64,000 bases of DNA. Source: Paenibacillus senegalensis JC66. Its GTDB lineage: Bacteria; Bacillota; Bacilli; Paenibacillales; NBRC-103111. The notes beneath the pieces are model-generated. The model had not been told where the DNA came from, ran no database searches, and worked only from the letters and a program-made list of their open reading frames with translations. A program made the position numbers and the translations under genes. The first letter of the stretch is position 1. Each line of letters begins with the position of its first letter. This document shows positions 42,975 to 51,503 of this stretch, piece after piece. The stretch covers positions 163,398 through 227,397 of the forward strand of contig NZ_HE610960.1 of assembly GCF_000285515.1 (NCBI RefSeq), read 5' to 3'.

Positions 42975-44297
42975 ATGGAAAAAACAAAGTCAAGCAAGCT
43001 GGATGTTATATTCGAAAGCGCGATTGCTCCTCCCGCGGAAATGGACGAGTCTGCCGACGAACACGATTCCTCTGATGAATCGGCCGGAGCCGGCGATAAA
43101 GCAGGGAAAGGTTCGTTCAAGGAGTATTTCGCCATCGCCAGCATCCCTATGGTGCTCGTATTCGGCAATTCCATGCTTGTGCCTGTCCTTCCCGAGCTGC
43201 AGAGATCTCTTGGCATCAGCCAGTTTCAAAGCAGTCTTGTCATTACGTTATTTTCATTGGCTGCAGGGATTGTCATTCCCTTCGCCGGATATTTGTCTGA
43301 CCGCTTCTCCCGCAAAGCGATTCTTATCCCTGCTCTGATTGTGTACGGAGCCGCCGGAATTCTTGCAGGCTTCGGTGCTATTTGGGGCTCCTATGCAGTT
43401 GTCATTTGGGCCCGGGCGCTGCAAGGAATAGGCGGTGCCGGAACAGCACCGATCGCCATGGCCCTCGTAGGAGATATGTACAAAGGAGGGGCGCAAAGCA
43501 AGGTGCTCGGATTAACCGAGGCAGCCAACGGGACCGGGAAAGTGCTAAGTCCGATTCTCGGGTCTTTGCTGGCCTTAATCGTTTGGTATTCGGTCTTTTT
43601 CGCTTTTCCCGTGTTTTGTCTTATCTCGCTCATTGCCGTCTGGGCCTGGATCAAAGAGCCCAAAAAAGACAAGGAACCCCCTAAATTCACCACGTATATG
43701 GGAACTATCGGGGGCATACTTAAAGAAAAAGCAAGGTGGCTGATTACGTCTTTTTTTGCAGGCTCGCTTGCTCTCTTTATTTTATTCGGCGTGTTATTTT
43801 ACTTATCAAATATACTCGAAGAGGAGCCTTACTTCATTGAAGGGGTGCCAAAAGGCTTGATTCTGGCAATTCCGCTTCTAGGGATGGTTATTACTTCCTA
43901 CACAACAGGCAGCTTGATTAAAAAGAACGGAATACTTATGCGCTGGCTGATGAACATTGGCCTGCTGATGCTCACCGTCTCTTTGGCGCTGGCCATCTTT
44001 TTTTACAACCAAATTTATGTATTAATTGGGCTGCTGACCTTCGGCAGCATCGGCACCGGCCTGGTTTTGCCCTGCCTTAACAGTATGATTACCGGTTCGG
44101 TGGACAGCTCCGAGCGCGGTATGATTACATCGATTTATAACAGCCTTCGTTTTTTAGGGGTAGCCTTTGGTCCACCGTTATTCGGCTGGCTGATGGCCAA
44201 ATCGGATAGTCTTGTCTTCATTACAGTATCCAGTCTTTCCCTTGTAACACTTGTACTTGTGTTTTTCCTGATCAAGCCGCCCGCCAAAGTGAGCTAG
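42975..44297 (+). CDS. MFS transporter (drug/metabolite exporter type)
   Basis: The 440-residue protein has an acidic cytoplasmic N-terminus (Asp/Glu/Ser-rich, residues about 15-45) and about 12 membrane helices. The DHA1-type motif A is present in GYLSDRFSRKAILIP (near residue 105), along with the repeated-half pattern typical of major facilitator proteins. The substrate is unknown; this branch includes proton-driven multidrug exporters. GGAGGAAAAACCGA precedes the ATG at 42975, which I prefer to an ATG at 42936. It is a single gene upstream of a convergent block. Confidence 0.87.
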   Translation: MEKTKSSKLDVIFESAIAPPAEMDESADEHDSSDESAGAGDKAGKGSFKEYFAIASIPMVLVFGNSMLVPVLPELQRSLGISQFQSSLVITLFSLAAGIVIPFAGYLSDRFSRKAILIPALIVYGAAGILAGFGAIWGSYAVVIWARALQGIGGAGTAPIAMALVGDMYKGGAQSKVLGLTEAANGTGKVLSPILGSLLALIVWYSVFFAFPVFCLISLIAVWAWIKEPKKDKEPPKFTTYMGTIGGILKEKARWLITSFFAGSLALFILFGVLFYLSNILEEEPYFIEGVPKGLILAIPLLGMVITSYTTGSLIKKNGILMRWLMNIGLLMLTVSLALAIFFYNQIYVLIGLLTFGSIGTGLVLPCLNSMITGSVDSSERGMITSIYNSLRFLGVAFGPPLFGWLMAKSDSLVFITVSSLSLVTLVLVFFLIKPPAKVS

Positions 44298-44411
44298 ATA
44301 GCAAGATAACCATACCAAGCGTGGTTTTTGCTTCGAAGCTTAATCAGACATTTTGCGGGAACCCCGAAAAATCATTAATTTTGGCCAACAAAAAATTCTG
44401 GCTATAAGTTC

Positions 44412-44483
44412 AAAAAAACCGGCATCTAAAGCAAAGCACAGGTAATCCGTCGTAGGAAACTGTAATTTGCTTTACCATGCCGG
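44412..44483 (-). terminator. Very long-stem terminator of the exonuclease operon
   Basis: CCGGCATCTAAAGCAAAG (44419 onward) pairs with CTTTACCATGCCGG-containing sequence to 44483, giving a stem of about 20 bp with a few mismatches, followed on the minus strand by seven T. It closes the amtB-DUF294-exonuclease run. Confidence 0.85.
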
Positions 44484-44535
44484 CGCGATACACCGATATA
44501 ATCAAAAACGTGAATCCAGCATTGCAACAAAAAGC

Positions 44536-45279
44536 TCAAACCTGCGTCATGCGGCTCATACGCTCAAACAATTCACCAATGGTGTGGATCTGAATATTCT
44601 GGAGCTGACGGCTTAGCTTTGACCACAGCTGAGCCGTCATTAATGAATCCTCAAGCGCATCATGTCTGCGGCCGATCTCGATTTCATAGCGATCAAGCAA
44701 ATGATCCAAGGAATAGTCTCGAATATCCGGATTCAACCATTTCGCAACCATCATGGTATCCAGCATAGGATGTCGAAGATGAGTGCGCGACGTCCTCCAC
44801 AAGGCGCTGTCCAGAAACCGCTTATCATGTCCAGTACCGTGAGCCAGCAGCACTCTCGAATTAACAAAGTGCAAGAAATTTCGCAAGCCTTCCAGCAGCT
44901 CAGGCGCTTCTTTTCCCATATCGTCATTAATGCCGGTAAGCTCTTTAACCTCTTCGGGAATTCGCTTTTTCGGTTTGACCAGCGTATAGAAAGTCTCCTG
45001 CTCGTTAACTCTCTCTCCCTCCACCGCAACGGCTCCGATCGATAAAATTTCATCCCCGCCATAAGGTGAAAAGCCGGTCGTCTCCAAGTCAAACACAACG
45101 CCATTCAAGCTTTTGAGCTTCATTCGAAGCAGAGATTCTTTACGCTGATCCTTCATCACCGAACGAATAAACGCGATTTGCTGGGCATTTTGTGAATTGA
45201 ACAAGGAAGCAATCACCGGAGTAATTCCTCCCATACGGTAAAGATGCCACAGCTTGCCAGAGGCGCCCATATCCTTCAT
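44536..45279 (-). CDS. DnaQ-like 3'-5' exonuclease (DEDDh family)
   Basis: The exonuclease domain (about residues 58-225) has Exo I FDLETTG, Exo II around LAHGTGHDKRFLD and Exo III HDALEDSLMTAQLW, so the DEDDh metal ligands are present. The N-terminal 55 residues are a helical extension (MKDMGASGKLWHLYRMGG...). Similar stand-alone epsilon-like nucleases often sit next to DUF294 nucleotidyltransferases, as here (45324-46403). The substrate could be DNA or small RNA/nucleotides. AAAGGGGG precedes the ATG at 45279. Confidence 0.9.
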   Translation of the reverse strand: MKDMGASGKLWHLYRMGGITPVIASLFNSQNAQQIAFIRSVMKDQRKESLLRMKLKSLNGVVFDLETTGFSPYGGDEILSIGAVAVEGERVNEQETFYTLVKPKKRIPEEVKELTGINDDMGKEAPELLEGLRNFLHFVNSRVLLAHGTGHDKRFLDSALWRTSRTHLRHPMLDTMMVAKWLNPDIRDYSLDHLLDRYEIEIGRRHDALEDSLMTAQLWSKLSRQLQNIQIHTIGELFERMSRMTQV

Positions 45280-45323
45280 CGGCTTTGTCCCCCTTTACCA
45301 TAGATCAGTTCAACTGATTGCAA

Positions 45324-46403
45324 TTAAACGGAAATGCGGCCATTTTCAAAAGCTTTGATCACAGACTCCACCTGCTGCTGCAGCTGCTTGCCCGCTTTTA
45401 CCGCTATCTTAATTTCCTTGCGCACCGATTTAGTCAGCATGCGAGGCGGAACCTTTCCGCTAGTGCTGTAATAGCCCTCTGCAATAAAACCTGTGGAGAT
45501 TGAACGGTGCTTCAGCGTCAATTGAAAGGCGTCCTGCAATTCATCCGCCAGCGCGGGGGACAGCAATTGACTTGACTTTAATGTGTTCAGCCTGGCCAAT
45601 GTAGCTGTCTCTTTGGAGTTTTGGAGCAGGGCCAGCAAGCGCACGCCATTTACTAGCGGAATATATGTACCGTACTTGACATCCACGCTTCCCGCCTCAT
45701 GCCCATATTTTTCGCGAATTAATTGACCGAAAAAGCCTGTAGCCACCTTGCGATGCAGCGTATTATTAACAAGTCCTTGCAATAGCGAGGGACGGTTATT
45801 CAGCAGCTGATAAAAAAATTTCCGCAAACTCTCGGTCAGAAAGCTGTCACCGTATACACAGCGCATATCGGCAAAGATTAATAAATAGCGATTGGCCTCC
45901 CAGTCGGAATTTTGAGTCCACTGCTCCAGCTGCTGCCGCCACTCGCCAATCGTTCGCCGCCAAAAAGCATTGCTGCTGATGACCTTGCCGTCACAAGGCG
46001 GATACCCGGCCGTTTCCAGCCCCTCCGTCACCTTCTCCGCGAAGGAAGCAAAATAGTGTTCCGCCCTTTCCTTATCCTCTTCCGCAGGTGCGTATACCAG
46101 TCCGCTGTCCTGATCGCTCCACAAGGTCTGTTCTTTTCTTCCCCCGCTCCCAAACAAAATATAGGCATACGAACAGGGAGCGAACCCTTCTCCCTTTTCC
46201 AAGAGCTTGCTCTCGGAAAGAAAGAGGGTTCTGCGGATAATCGAGTCATGGACTTCGTTGAGATGCTCGTTCCATGCAAGAGGATGTTCGGCAAGCCGAG
46301 ACTGCTGAATTTGTTTGGTCCAATCATCCCTAATAGCTGCAAGCTCTTCATAACTTCCGGCTTGAATAATTTTGGAATGAATCATTCTCATGAACCTCTG
46401 CAT
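45324..46403 (-). CDS. DUF294/GlnD-like nucleotidyltransferase
   Basis: The catalytic signature GSGGRKEQTLWSDQDSGL (near residue 85) marks the GlnD/DUF294 branch of the polymerase-beta nucleotidyltransferases, with the DxD acidic pair in WSDQDSG. The N-terminal helical part (1-80) and the C-terminal DUF294_C-type helical domain (about 230-355) follow the family order, but the usual cNMP-binding and CBS domains are missing. It is flanked by amtB and an exonuclease gene on the same strand. The best start is ATG 46403, with AGGTG 9 bases upstream; ATG 46463 lacks a site. Confidence 0.85.
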   Translation of the reverse strand: MQRFMRMIHSKIIQAGSYEELAAIRDDWTKQIQQSRLAEHPLAWNEHLNEVHDSIIRRTLFLSESKLLEKGEGFAPCSYAYILFGSGGRKEQTLWSDQDSGLVYAPAEEDKERAEHYFASFAEKVTEGLETAGYPPCDGKVISSNAFWRRTIGEWRQQLEQWTQNSDWEANRYLLIFADMRCVYGDSFLTESLRKFFYQLLNNRPSLLQGLVNNTLHRKVATGFFGQLIREKYGHEAGSVDVKYGTYIPLVNGVRLLALLQNSKETATLARLNTLKSSQLLSPALADELQDAFQLTLKHRSISTGFIAEGYYSTSGKVPPRMLTKSVRKEIKIAVKAGKQLQQQVESVIKAFENGRISV

Positions 46404-46492
46404 TGACAACAGCACCTTCCTTCCCCCAATTTCTAAAAATAGGTGCTTCTTGCTATAAACCAAGGAGGCTGCTGCCCGACAGGTATTACGCC

Positions 46493-47869
46493 TTATAAAA
46501 CAGCTCCTCGGTCGCTGGCTTGCTTCATCTGCTCCGGGTAACCGTAGACGCCGTGCTCGCTAAGATCCAAACCGACTGTTTCTTCTTCTTCCGTAACTCT
46601 CAGTCCGGTCGTTACCTTAATAGCATACAGAATAATGAACGACAATACAGCGACAAATACAATCGTGCCGGCAACTCCGAGCGCCTGCACGCCTAATTGA
46701 TGAAATCCGCCGCCATAGAACAGACCGGCTTCGCCGCCATTTGCAGCAGCCAGCTCAGGAGTAGCAAAGAATCCTGTAGAAAGCGTACCCCAAATCCCGG
46801 CTACGCCATGGACAGATACCGCGTAGATCGGATCGTCAATCCCCATTTTCTCAAACCATTGAGAGCATAAGAAGCCGACAATTCCAGCAACCGCACCGAT
46901 CACTACTGCAGCCCATGCATCAACAAAAGCACACGATGCCGTAATTGCAACCAATGCAGCAAGCACACCGTTCAGCAGACTCGTAATGTCTCCTTTGCCT
47001 AGAGCCATCCAGGAGATCAGCATCGCCGCCAATGCCCCGGCTGCTGCCGCCAGCACTGTATTAAAGGCTACAAATCCGAAAAAGCCATCATCTAACGCGC
47101 TTAATGTACTGGCCGGGTTAAAGCCAAACCAGCCGATCCAGATGATCAATACTCCTAGTACGGAAAACACCTGGTTATGTCCGAGAATAGCATTAGGCGT
47201 GCGGTCTTTGTTAAAGCGGCCCAAACGAGGCTTGAGCATTAAGGTGGCCACCAATGCAGCAGTGGCACCGGTCAAGTGCACAACGGTGGAGCCCGCAAAG
47301 TCCTGCTTACCGAGCTCTCCCAGCCAACCGCCGCCCCACACCCAGTGAGCAACAACCGGATAAATAATAACGGTAAAAAGAAAACCGAAAATTACATAAA
47401 CGCTAAGCTTGGCTCTTTCTGCAAAGCCGCCTCCGGCAATCGCCAGGGAAACACCTGCGAAGGCGAGGTGAAAGAGGAACAAAATCGAGATAGGAATGTC
47501 TCCGGCTAACGAATCAAAGGAAGCTGCTGCTTGTTCAGCTGTACCATTAACAAAGAATCCTGTCGTTCCAAAGAAGCTGTTTCCGTTCCCGAAGGCAAAT
47601 CCAAAGCCTAGTGCCCAGAAGGCGATGACGGCTACTCCGAAAGACAAGACTGTTTTCCCGGCAATGTGTCCGGCATTCTTCATCCGCGAGGATCCCGCTT
47701 CCAGCATGGCGAATCCTGCCTGCATGAAAATGACCAGCACAGCCCCTATCAGGACCCATAGAGAATTCAGTCCTGCTGTTAATTCAGCCGCCGATGCTCC
47801 TTCTGCCGCATTCGCAACGGCAGGGAATAGCATTCCTGCAAAGATTAAACCTGCAAGCTTTTTAGACAA
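46493..47869 (-). CDS. amtB: Ammonium transporter (Amt/MEP/Rh family)
   Basis: The trimeric channel protein conducts ammonium/ammonia. It shows an N-terminal signal peptide (removed near ANAAEGA), eleven membrane segments, the pore histidines in LTGATAALVA-adjacent HLTGA and in AVSVHGVAGIWG, and Phe residues at the gate. The C-terminal cytoplasmic tail ends in VGLDLSEHGVYGYPEQ. AAGGAG lies 9 bases before a TTG at 47869; an ATG at 47887 lacks a site. A perfect GlnR-type box and a consensus promoter lie upstream. No glnK (PII) gene accompanies it, unlike in most bacteria. Confidence 0.94.
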   Translation of the reverse strand: MSKKLAGLIFAGMLFPAVANAAEGASAAELTAGLNSLWVLIGAVLVIFMQAGFAMLEAGSSRMKNAGHIAGKTVLSFGVAVIAFWALGFGFAFGNGNSFFGTTGFFVNGTAEQAAASFDSLAGDIPISILFLFHLAFAGVSLAIAGGGFAERAKLSVYVIFGFLFTVIIYPVVAHWVWGGGWLGELGKQDFAGSTVVHLTGATAALVATLMLKPRLGRFNKDRTPNAILGHNQVFSVLGVLIIWIGWFGFNPASTLSALDDGFFGFVAFNTVLAAAAGALAAMLISWMALGKGDITSLLNGVLAALVAITASCAFVDAWAAVVIGAVAGIVGFLCSQWFEKMGIDDPIYAVSVHGVAGIWGTLSTGFFATPELAAANGGEAGLFYGGGFHQLGVQALGVAGTIVFVAVLSFIILYAIKVTTGLRVTEEEETVGLDLSEHGVYGYPEQMKQASDRGAVL

Positions 47870-47891
47870 CCCCATCATCTCCTTCATTTAA

Positions 47892-47908
47892 TGTTATATT
47901 TCATTACA
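47892..47908 (-). promoter_or_regulatory. GlnR/TnrA-type binding site of amtB
   Basis: TGTTATATTTCATTACA fits the consensus TGTNA-N7-TNACA at every fixed position. It lies about 22 bases downstream of the -10 element, within the early transcribed region, a position suited to repression. Confidence 0.75.
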
Positions 47909-47929
47909 TATAAGGAAAACCTTTATGTC

Positions 47930-47958
47930 ATTATATATGGGAATGGCTGTTTTGACAA
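47930..47958 (-). promoter_or_regulatory. Sigma-A promoter of amtB
   Basis: On the minus strand TTGTCA (47958-47953) and TATAAT (47935-47930) are exactly 17 bases apart. Transcription would start near 47923. Confidence 0.85.
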
Positions 47959-47963
47959 TTATT

Positions 47964-47981
47964 TTTTTCGATATCGAAAAA
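47964..47981. promoter_or_regulatory. Perfect 18-bp palindrome upstream of the amtB promoter
   Basis: TTTTTCGATATCGAAAAA lies immediately upstream of the -35 box, between amtB and the divergent MerR gene. It could be an activator site or a shared operator; no known regulator is assigned. Confidence 0.45.
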
Positions 47982-48056
47982 TTTATTTACATTAAGTCAA
48001 CAAACCTTACATGAACAATTTTGTTTTTCAATAAAAGTTCGCCTTTTCTCCAAAAT

Positions 48057-48070
48057 TGACAGCGTTTTCA
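48057..48070 (+). promoter_or_regulatory. Candidate CcpA cre site before the MerR gene
   Basis: TGACAGCGTTTTCA matches the cre consensus TGWAANCGNTNWCA at all fixed positions except one (C for A at position 4). It lies just upstream of the -35 box of the MerR-type gene. Confidence 0.35.
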
Positions 48071-48084
48071 ACAAAGCAATACGT

Positions 48085-48114
48085 TTGACTGTATGGTCTT
48101 TTGTACAGTATTAT
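48085..48114 (+). promoter_or_regulatory. Promoter of the MerR-family gene
   Basis: TTGACT (48085-48090) and TATTAT (48109-48114) are 18 bases apart, a normal sigma-A spacing; it is not the 19-20 bases typical of MerR-activated promoters. Confidence 0.7.
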
Positions 48115-48164
48115 TGGGCTAATATACTAGCTAGAAGAAGTGGAGGGAATCATAGAATGGGGAT

Positions 48165-48596
48165 ATGAAGCTTTATCGCATAGGTGAGGTTGCCAGGTTG
48201 GCGAGCTTAAGTCATCGAACAATAGATTACTATACCAAGATCGGTCTGCTGACCCCGGTAAAGCGTAGTTCCAGCAATTACCGCTATTATGATGATGAAA
48301 CGTTGCAGCGCTTGAAACGTATTGAAATGATGAAAAAAGAGAAATATACGTTAGAAGAAATTAAAAGCAGTTTGGATTTGTTGAGTAAAGTTAGCAAGAA
48401 TGAGGACGTTACCGACAAATTAGCATCTGTGCAGCTGCAAATGCAGCAGCTTGAGAAAGAGGTCAAAGAACTCAGTCCTCTCCTCGAGCAGATGAAGCCT
48501 CAACAGGCGAGGAAGCTTTATAAGCTGCTCACTCCGCAAAGTGCAGCATGTATAGAGGCGCTGTTGCTATTTCTCGGCAAAGGTCCTCTTCTGTAA
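48165..48596 (+). CDS. MerR-family transcription regulator, 143 aa
   Basis: The N-terminal winged helix (residues 2-70; YRIGEVARLASLSHRTIDYYTKIGLLTP) is followed by a long dimerisation helix (about 85-115) and a short C-terminal helical tail without cysteines, so it does not look like a metal-sensing MerR. It is divergent from amtB across a control region with a GlnR box, a palindrome and a cre-like site, and may regulate in that region. Its GGAGGG is followed by the 3-codon frame ATG GGG ATA TGA, whose stop overlaps the ATG of this gene, so start-up may depend on coupling. Confidence 0.87.
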   Translation: MKLYRIGEVARLASLSHRTIDYYTKIGLLTPVKRSSSNYRYYDDETLQRLKRIEMMKKEKYTLEEIKSSLDLLSKVSKNEDVTDKLASVQLQMQQLEKEVKELSPLLEQMKPQQARKLYKLLTPQSAACIEALLLFLGKGPLL

Positions 48597-48622
48597 TTCA
48601 TTCCTTATAAGGGGGAGTGTAT

Positions 48623-49315
48623 ATGATATTTCCTTTCTATTATCCATGGGACCTGCTGATTTTGGCTGCATTTGGACTGTCTATCCTGGCATCCTTCCGC
48701 GTCAAGAGCACATTTAACAAGTGGGCCCAGGTTCGCACCAATTACGGCTTGACGGGCTATGAGGCGGCGCGCAGACTGCTGGACAACAACGGCCTGCATG
48801 ATATACCTATCGAGCCGGTCCGCGGCGCGCTTACTGACCATTACGACCCGATCAACCGGGTAGTTCGTTTGTCCGAGCCGGTTTATTACGAGTCGTCCAT
48901 ATCGGCCGTTTCCGTTGCCTGCCACGAAGTAGGACACGCAATCCAGCACAAAGAAAGCTACCCGATGCTCGTAGCCAGACATAAAATGTTTCCAGTTGTC
49001 AACCTTAGTTCCAGAATAGCCCCATTGCTGATCATTGCCGGGCTGATCTTTCAACAGTTCAATCAATTGCTGCTGCTCGGAATCATATTCTTCTCTGCAG
49101 CCGTATTGTTTCAAATCGTGACCCTGCCTGTAGAGTTCAACGCCAGCAGCAGGGCCCGCAACCTGATGGTGGCCGAGGGATTCATCACCAATGATGAAGA
49201 AACAGGCGTAGCCAAGGTGCTGAATGCGGCCGCTATGACTTATGTAGCCGCCACATTGATAGCCGTCCTGGAGCTGGTGAAGTATATAGCGATTTTCTCG
49301 AATCGAAACAATTAA
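48623..49315 (+). CDS. YugP-family membrane zinc metallopeptidase
   Basis: The protein of about 230 residues has an N-terminal hydrophobic segment, a central HEVGHAIQHKE zinc motif (HExxH near residue 101), the third ligand probably in the EFNASSRARNLM region (near residue 170), and membrane segments around residues 18, 125-160 and 205-225. This order matches Bacillus YugP. Substrates are unknown. GGGGGAG precedes the ATG at 48623; a GTG at 48617 would sit on the binding site. It follows the MerR gene by 26 bases, so the two may be cotranscribed. Confidence 0.88.
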   Translation: MIFPFYYPWDLLILAAFGLSILASFRVKSTFNKWAQVRTNYGLTGYEAARRLLDNNGLHDIPIEPVRGALTDHYDPINRVVRLSEPVYYESSISAVSVACHEVGHAIQHKESYPMLVARHKMFPVVNLSSRIAPLLIIAGLIFQQFNQLLLLGIIFFSAAVLFQIVTLPVEFNASSRARNLMVAEGFITNDEETGVAKVLNAAAMTYVAATLIAVLELVKYIAIFSNRNN

Positions 49316-49339
49316 ATCTAACCGCTTTGAGCATAAAAA

Positions 49340-49368
49340 AAGGATCGTCCTTACCGGGGACGGTCCTT
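49340..49368. terminator. Bidirectional terminator between the YugP and LysR genes
   Basis: An 11-bp stem (AAGGATCGTCC/GGACGGTCCTT, one wobble) is flanked by six A on the left, which gives a T-run for minus-strand transcripts of the LysR gene. Confidence 0.8.
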
Positions 49369-49410
49369 GTTATTAGTTATCAGATATTGGTGCCCGCGTC
49401 CTTGTTGACA

Positions 49411-50334
49411 TTAGAAAAACCTGGAGGCACCGTAGCAGCTGCCGCTCTCCGTCTTGAAATAGTCCAGCAGGAACCGGCGGAACACGTCCGATACAGGCGG
49501 CAGTTTTTCATTTTTTCGCCGGATGAGGCCGATCGTCCGCGTGACTACCGGATCTGTAATTCTTAACTTAACCGGCTGCAGCTGTGAGGTTTCCATAAGC
49601 GCCATCTCCGGAATAAGACTGACGCCGAGCCCTGCCGCTACAAGACCGCGAATAGTATCCGTCTCTTCCCCTTCGAAACCGATTACCGGAATAAAGCCGG
49701 CTGATTTGCATGCGGCAATAACGATCGTTCTCAAGGAGTACGCATCGCTGAACATGACAAAGGACTCATCCTTCAATTCTTTCAATGGAACGCTCTCTTC
49801 CCCGGCCAGCTTATGCTCCTTGGGCAAAATTCCGTACAGCTCCTCCGTCATTAGGAGCTCTCCTTCTACATAAGTGCTGCTGTCAGGCAGAGGGGAAATA
49901 AAAGAAAGGTCGAGCTCACCGTTCACGATATCGCGGATTAAATGACTATAGGTCCCCTGCTTCAAACGAAACTTGACCTCAGGATATTTCTCTCTAAATT
50001 TTGCAATGAGTGTCGGCAGCAGAATAATGCCGAGGCTGTGTGGAAAGCCGATTCGAACTTCGCCCTTGGTCGGATCTAAAAATTGCTGAACCTCCGATAC
50101 CGCCCGCTCCAAATCGTTCATAACGGACTCAATACGGGTTAAGAACATTTTACCCGCCGGTGTGATTTGCAGATTTCTGCCTTTTTGCACAAATAAAGTA
50201 ACGCCCAGTTCCTGCTCAAGCTGGTTGATCTGCCGGCTGACCGCCGATTGGGCAACATGCAGCTCTTCAGCCGCCTGGGTAACATGCTGTTTTTTAGCTA
50301 CTTTAACAAAGTACTGCAATTGTCGAAGCTCCAC
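49411..50334 (-). CDS. LysR-family transcription regulator (GltC/CzcR-like group)
   Basis: The typical winged helix (residues 1-60: ELRQLQYFVKVAKKQHVTQAAEELHVAQSAVSRQ in pattern) is followed by a periplasmic-binding-like effector domain (about 90-295). The start is a GTG at 50334, giving the usual VELRQLQYF beginning, with AAAGGA 10 bases upstream. It is divergent from tpx, which it may regulate in response to a redox or metabolic signal, although no specific effector can be inferred. The spacing between the two genes is about 150 bases and contains an AT-rich TATAAT-bearing promoter area. Confidence 0.9.
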   Translation of the reverse strand: MELRQLQYFVKVAKKQHVTQAAEELHVAQSAVSRQINQLEQELGVTLFVQKGRNLQITPAGKMFLTRIESVMNDLERAVSEVQQFLDPTKGEVRIGFPHSLGIILLPTLIAKFREKYPEVKFRLKQGTYSHLIRDIVNGELDLSFISPLPDSSTYVEGELLMTEELYGILPKEHKLAGEESVPLKELKDESFVMFSDAYSLRTIVIAACKSAGFIPVIGFEGEETDTIRGLVAAGLGVSLIPEMALMETSQLQPVKLRITDPVVTRTIGLIRRKNEKLPPVSDVFRRFLLDYFKTESGSCYGASRFF

Positions 50335-50487
50335 AAGACATGATTCCTTTCTTCTGGGCATCACGGAAGAGGGAAAACCTTCACCTGGCCCTTATTGGAC
50401 AAGTCAGGATTACTCATATTATAATATAGAGGCAATGCTTTATACATAATGCTCGTTAACCGGGTTAAATACAAAGGAGGAAATTCC

Positions 50488-51009
50488 ATGGCACAAGAAC
50501 GCACCAATGTTGCCACATTGAAAGGCAATCCAATTACTCTGTTAGGTCCTGAATTAAAAGTTGGCGATCAAGCTCCTGATTTCAAGCTGAACAAGAGCCT
50601 GGTAGAAACCGCCGCCTTATCCGATTTTGCCGGAAAAGTAAAATTGATCAGCGTAGTTCCTTCTCTTGACACCGGCGTGTGCGATCAGCAAACCCGCAAA
50701 TTCAATGAAGCTGCTGGAGAACTGGGCGATAACGTAGTGGTCCTGACCGTCAGCGTAGACCTTCCTATGGCCCAAGCCCGCTGGTGCGGAGCCGCAGGTG
50801 TAGACAAGGTTGTGACTTTGTCCGACTACAAGGAGCGCTCCTTCGGAACAGATTACGGAGTGCTGATCAAGGAATTGCAGCTGCTCATGCGCTCGATCTT
50901 TGTTGTAGACGCAGATAACAAAATTCAGTACGTAGAATACCTGTCGGAAATGACCGAGCATCCTAATTACGAAGCGGCACTGGAAGCAACCAAGAAGCTG
51001 GTCAAGTAA
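50488..51009 (+). CDS. tpx: Thiol peroxidase (2-Cys peroxiredoxin, Tpx type)
   Basis: This cytoplasmic peroxidase reduces hydrogen and alkyl peroxides with electrons from thioredoxin. The 173-residue product has the peroxidatic Cys65 in SLDTGVCD and the resolving Cys100 in ARWCG, the atypical 2-Cys arrangement of Tpx. The ATG at 50488 follows AAAGGAGG 7 bases upstream; an upstream in-frame start at 50449 is unlikely. It is divergent from a LysR gene and ends at a strong terminator. Confidence 0.95.
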   Translation: MAQERTNVATLKGNPITLLGPELKVGDQAPDFKLNKSLVETAALSDFAGKVKLISVVPSLDTGVCDQQTRKFNEAAGELGDNVVVLTVSVDLPMAQARWCGAAGVDKVVTLSDYKERSFGTDYGVLIKELQLLMRSIFVVDADNKIQYVEYLSEMTEHPNYEAALEATKKLVK

Positions 51010-51037
51010 TAACGGCCCTCTCTCGTGAGAGAGACAT

Positions 51038-51074
51038 ACAAAAAGCGGGGGAACACTCTTCCCTCGCTTTTTGT
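51038..51074 (+). terminator. Terminator after tpx
   Basis: The stem ACAAAAAGCG/CGCTTTTTGT plus a GGGG/CCC extension ends in a run of T within the stem. It could also serve the convergent gene ending at 51120. Confidence 0.75.
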
Positions 51075-51119
51075 AGTTTGTCTATCCGGCTGCGGCTTGC
51101 TCTATCCGTACGGCCTGCT

Positions 51120-51503
51120 TCAGGAAATTTTGTATGCAGAAAGTCTGCGGTCCAAAGCACTGTAAATATCGAGGATCGTCCGATAATTAGATCCCAAATC
51201 ACCAAGAGATCCTCGGGATGCGGAATAAATATCGACGGCGCTCTTTACAGGAGTGATAGCAAACAAAGTCAGCGTAATATCTTGACGTCGACCGGTAATG
51301 GTTCTTCGCTCAACGACTATCTCCCCCACACTCGGAACCTCGTGAAGGATTTTGTAACCGTTCAGCTTTTTCAATGCGCCGACAACCTCATCCCACAGCT
51401 TATCCTTGGAAAGCCTGTAATGCCTTGTCTTCAACAAAGGGTCTCTAGCTTTTTCACCTGTTTGCTCATGACTTCGTATCACTCCGACCAATGTTCTTTT
51501 CAA
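51120..51503 (-). CDS. Conserved hypothetical protein, about 127 aa
   Basis: The product is basic and soluble, with a segment YRLSKDKLWDEVVGALKKL followed by beta-rich sequence (GEIVVERRTITGRRQDITLTLF) and a C-terminal helix (YRTILDIYSALDRRL). The pattern loosely resembles DUF1499-type domains, but I am not certain. The best start is a TTG at 51503, with AGGA 7 bases upstream; a GTG at 51545 lacks a site. It ends near the tpx terminator and is not clearly linked to any neighbour. Confidence 0.65.
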   Translation of the reverse strand: MKRTLVGVIRSHEQTGEKARDPLLKTRHYRLSKDKLWDEVVGALKKLNGYKILHEVPSVGEIVVERRTITGRRQDITLTLFAITPVKSAVDIYSASRGSLGDLGSNYRTILDIYSALDRRLSAYKIS

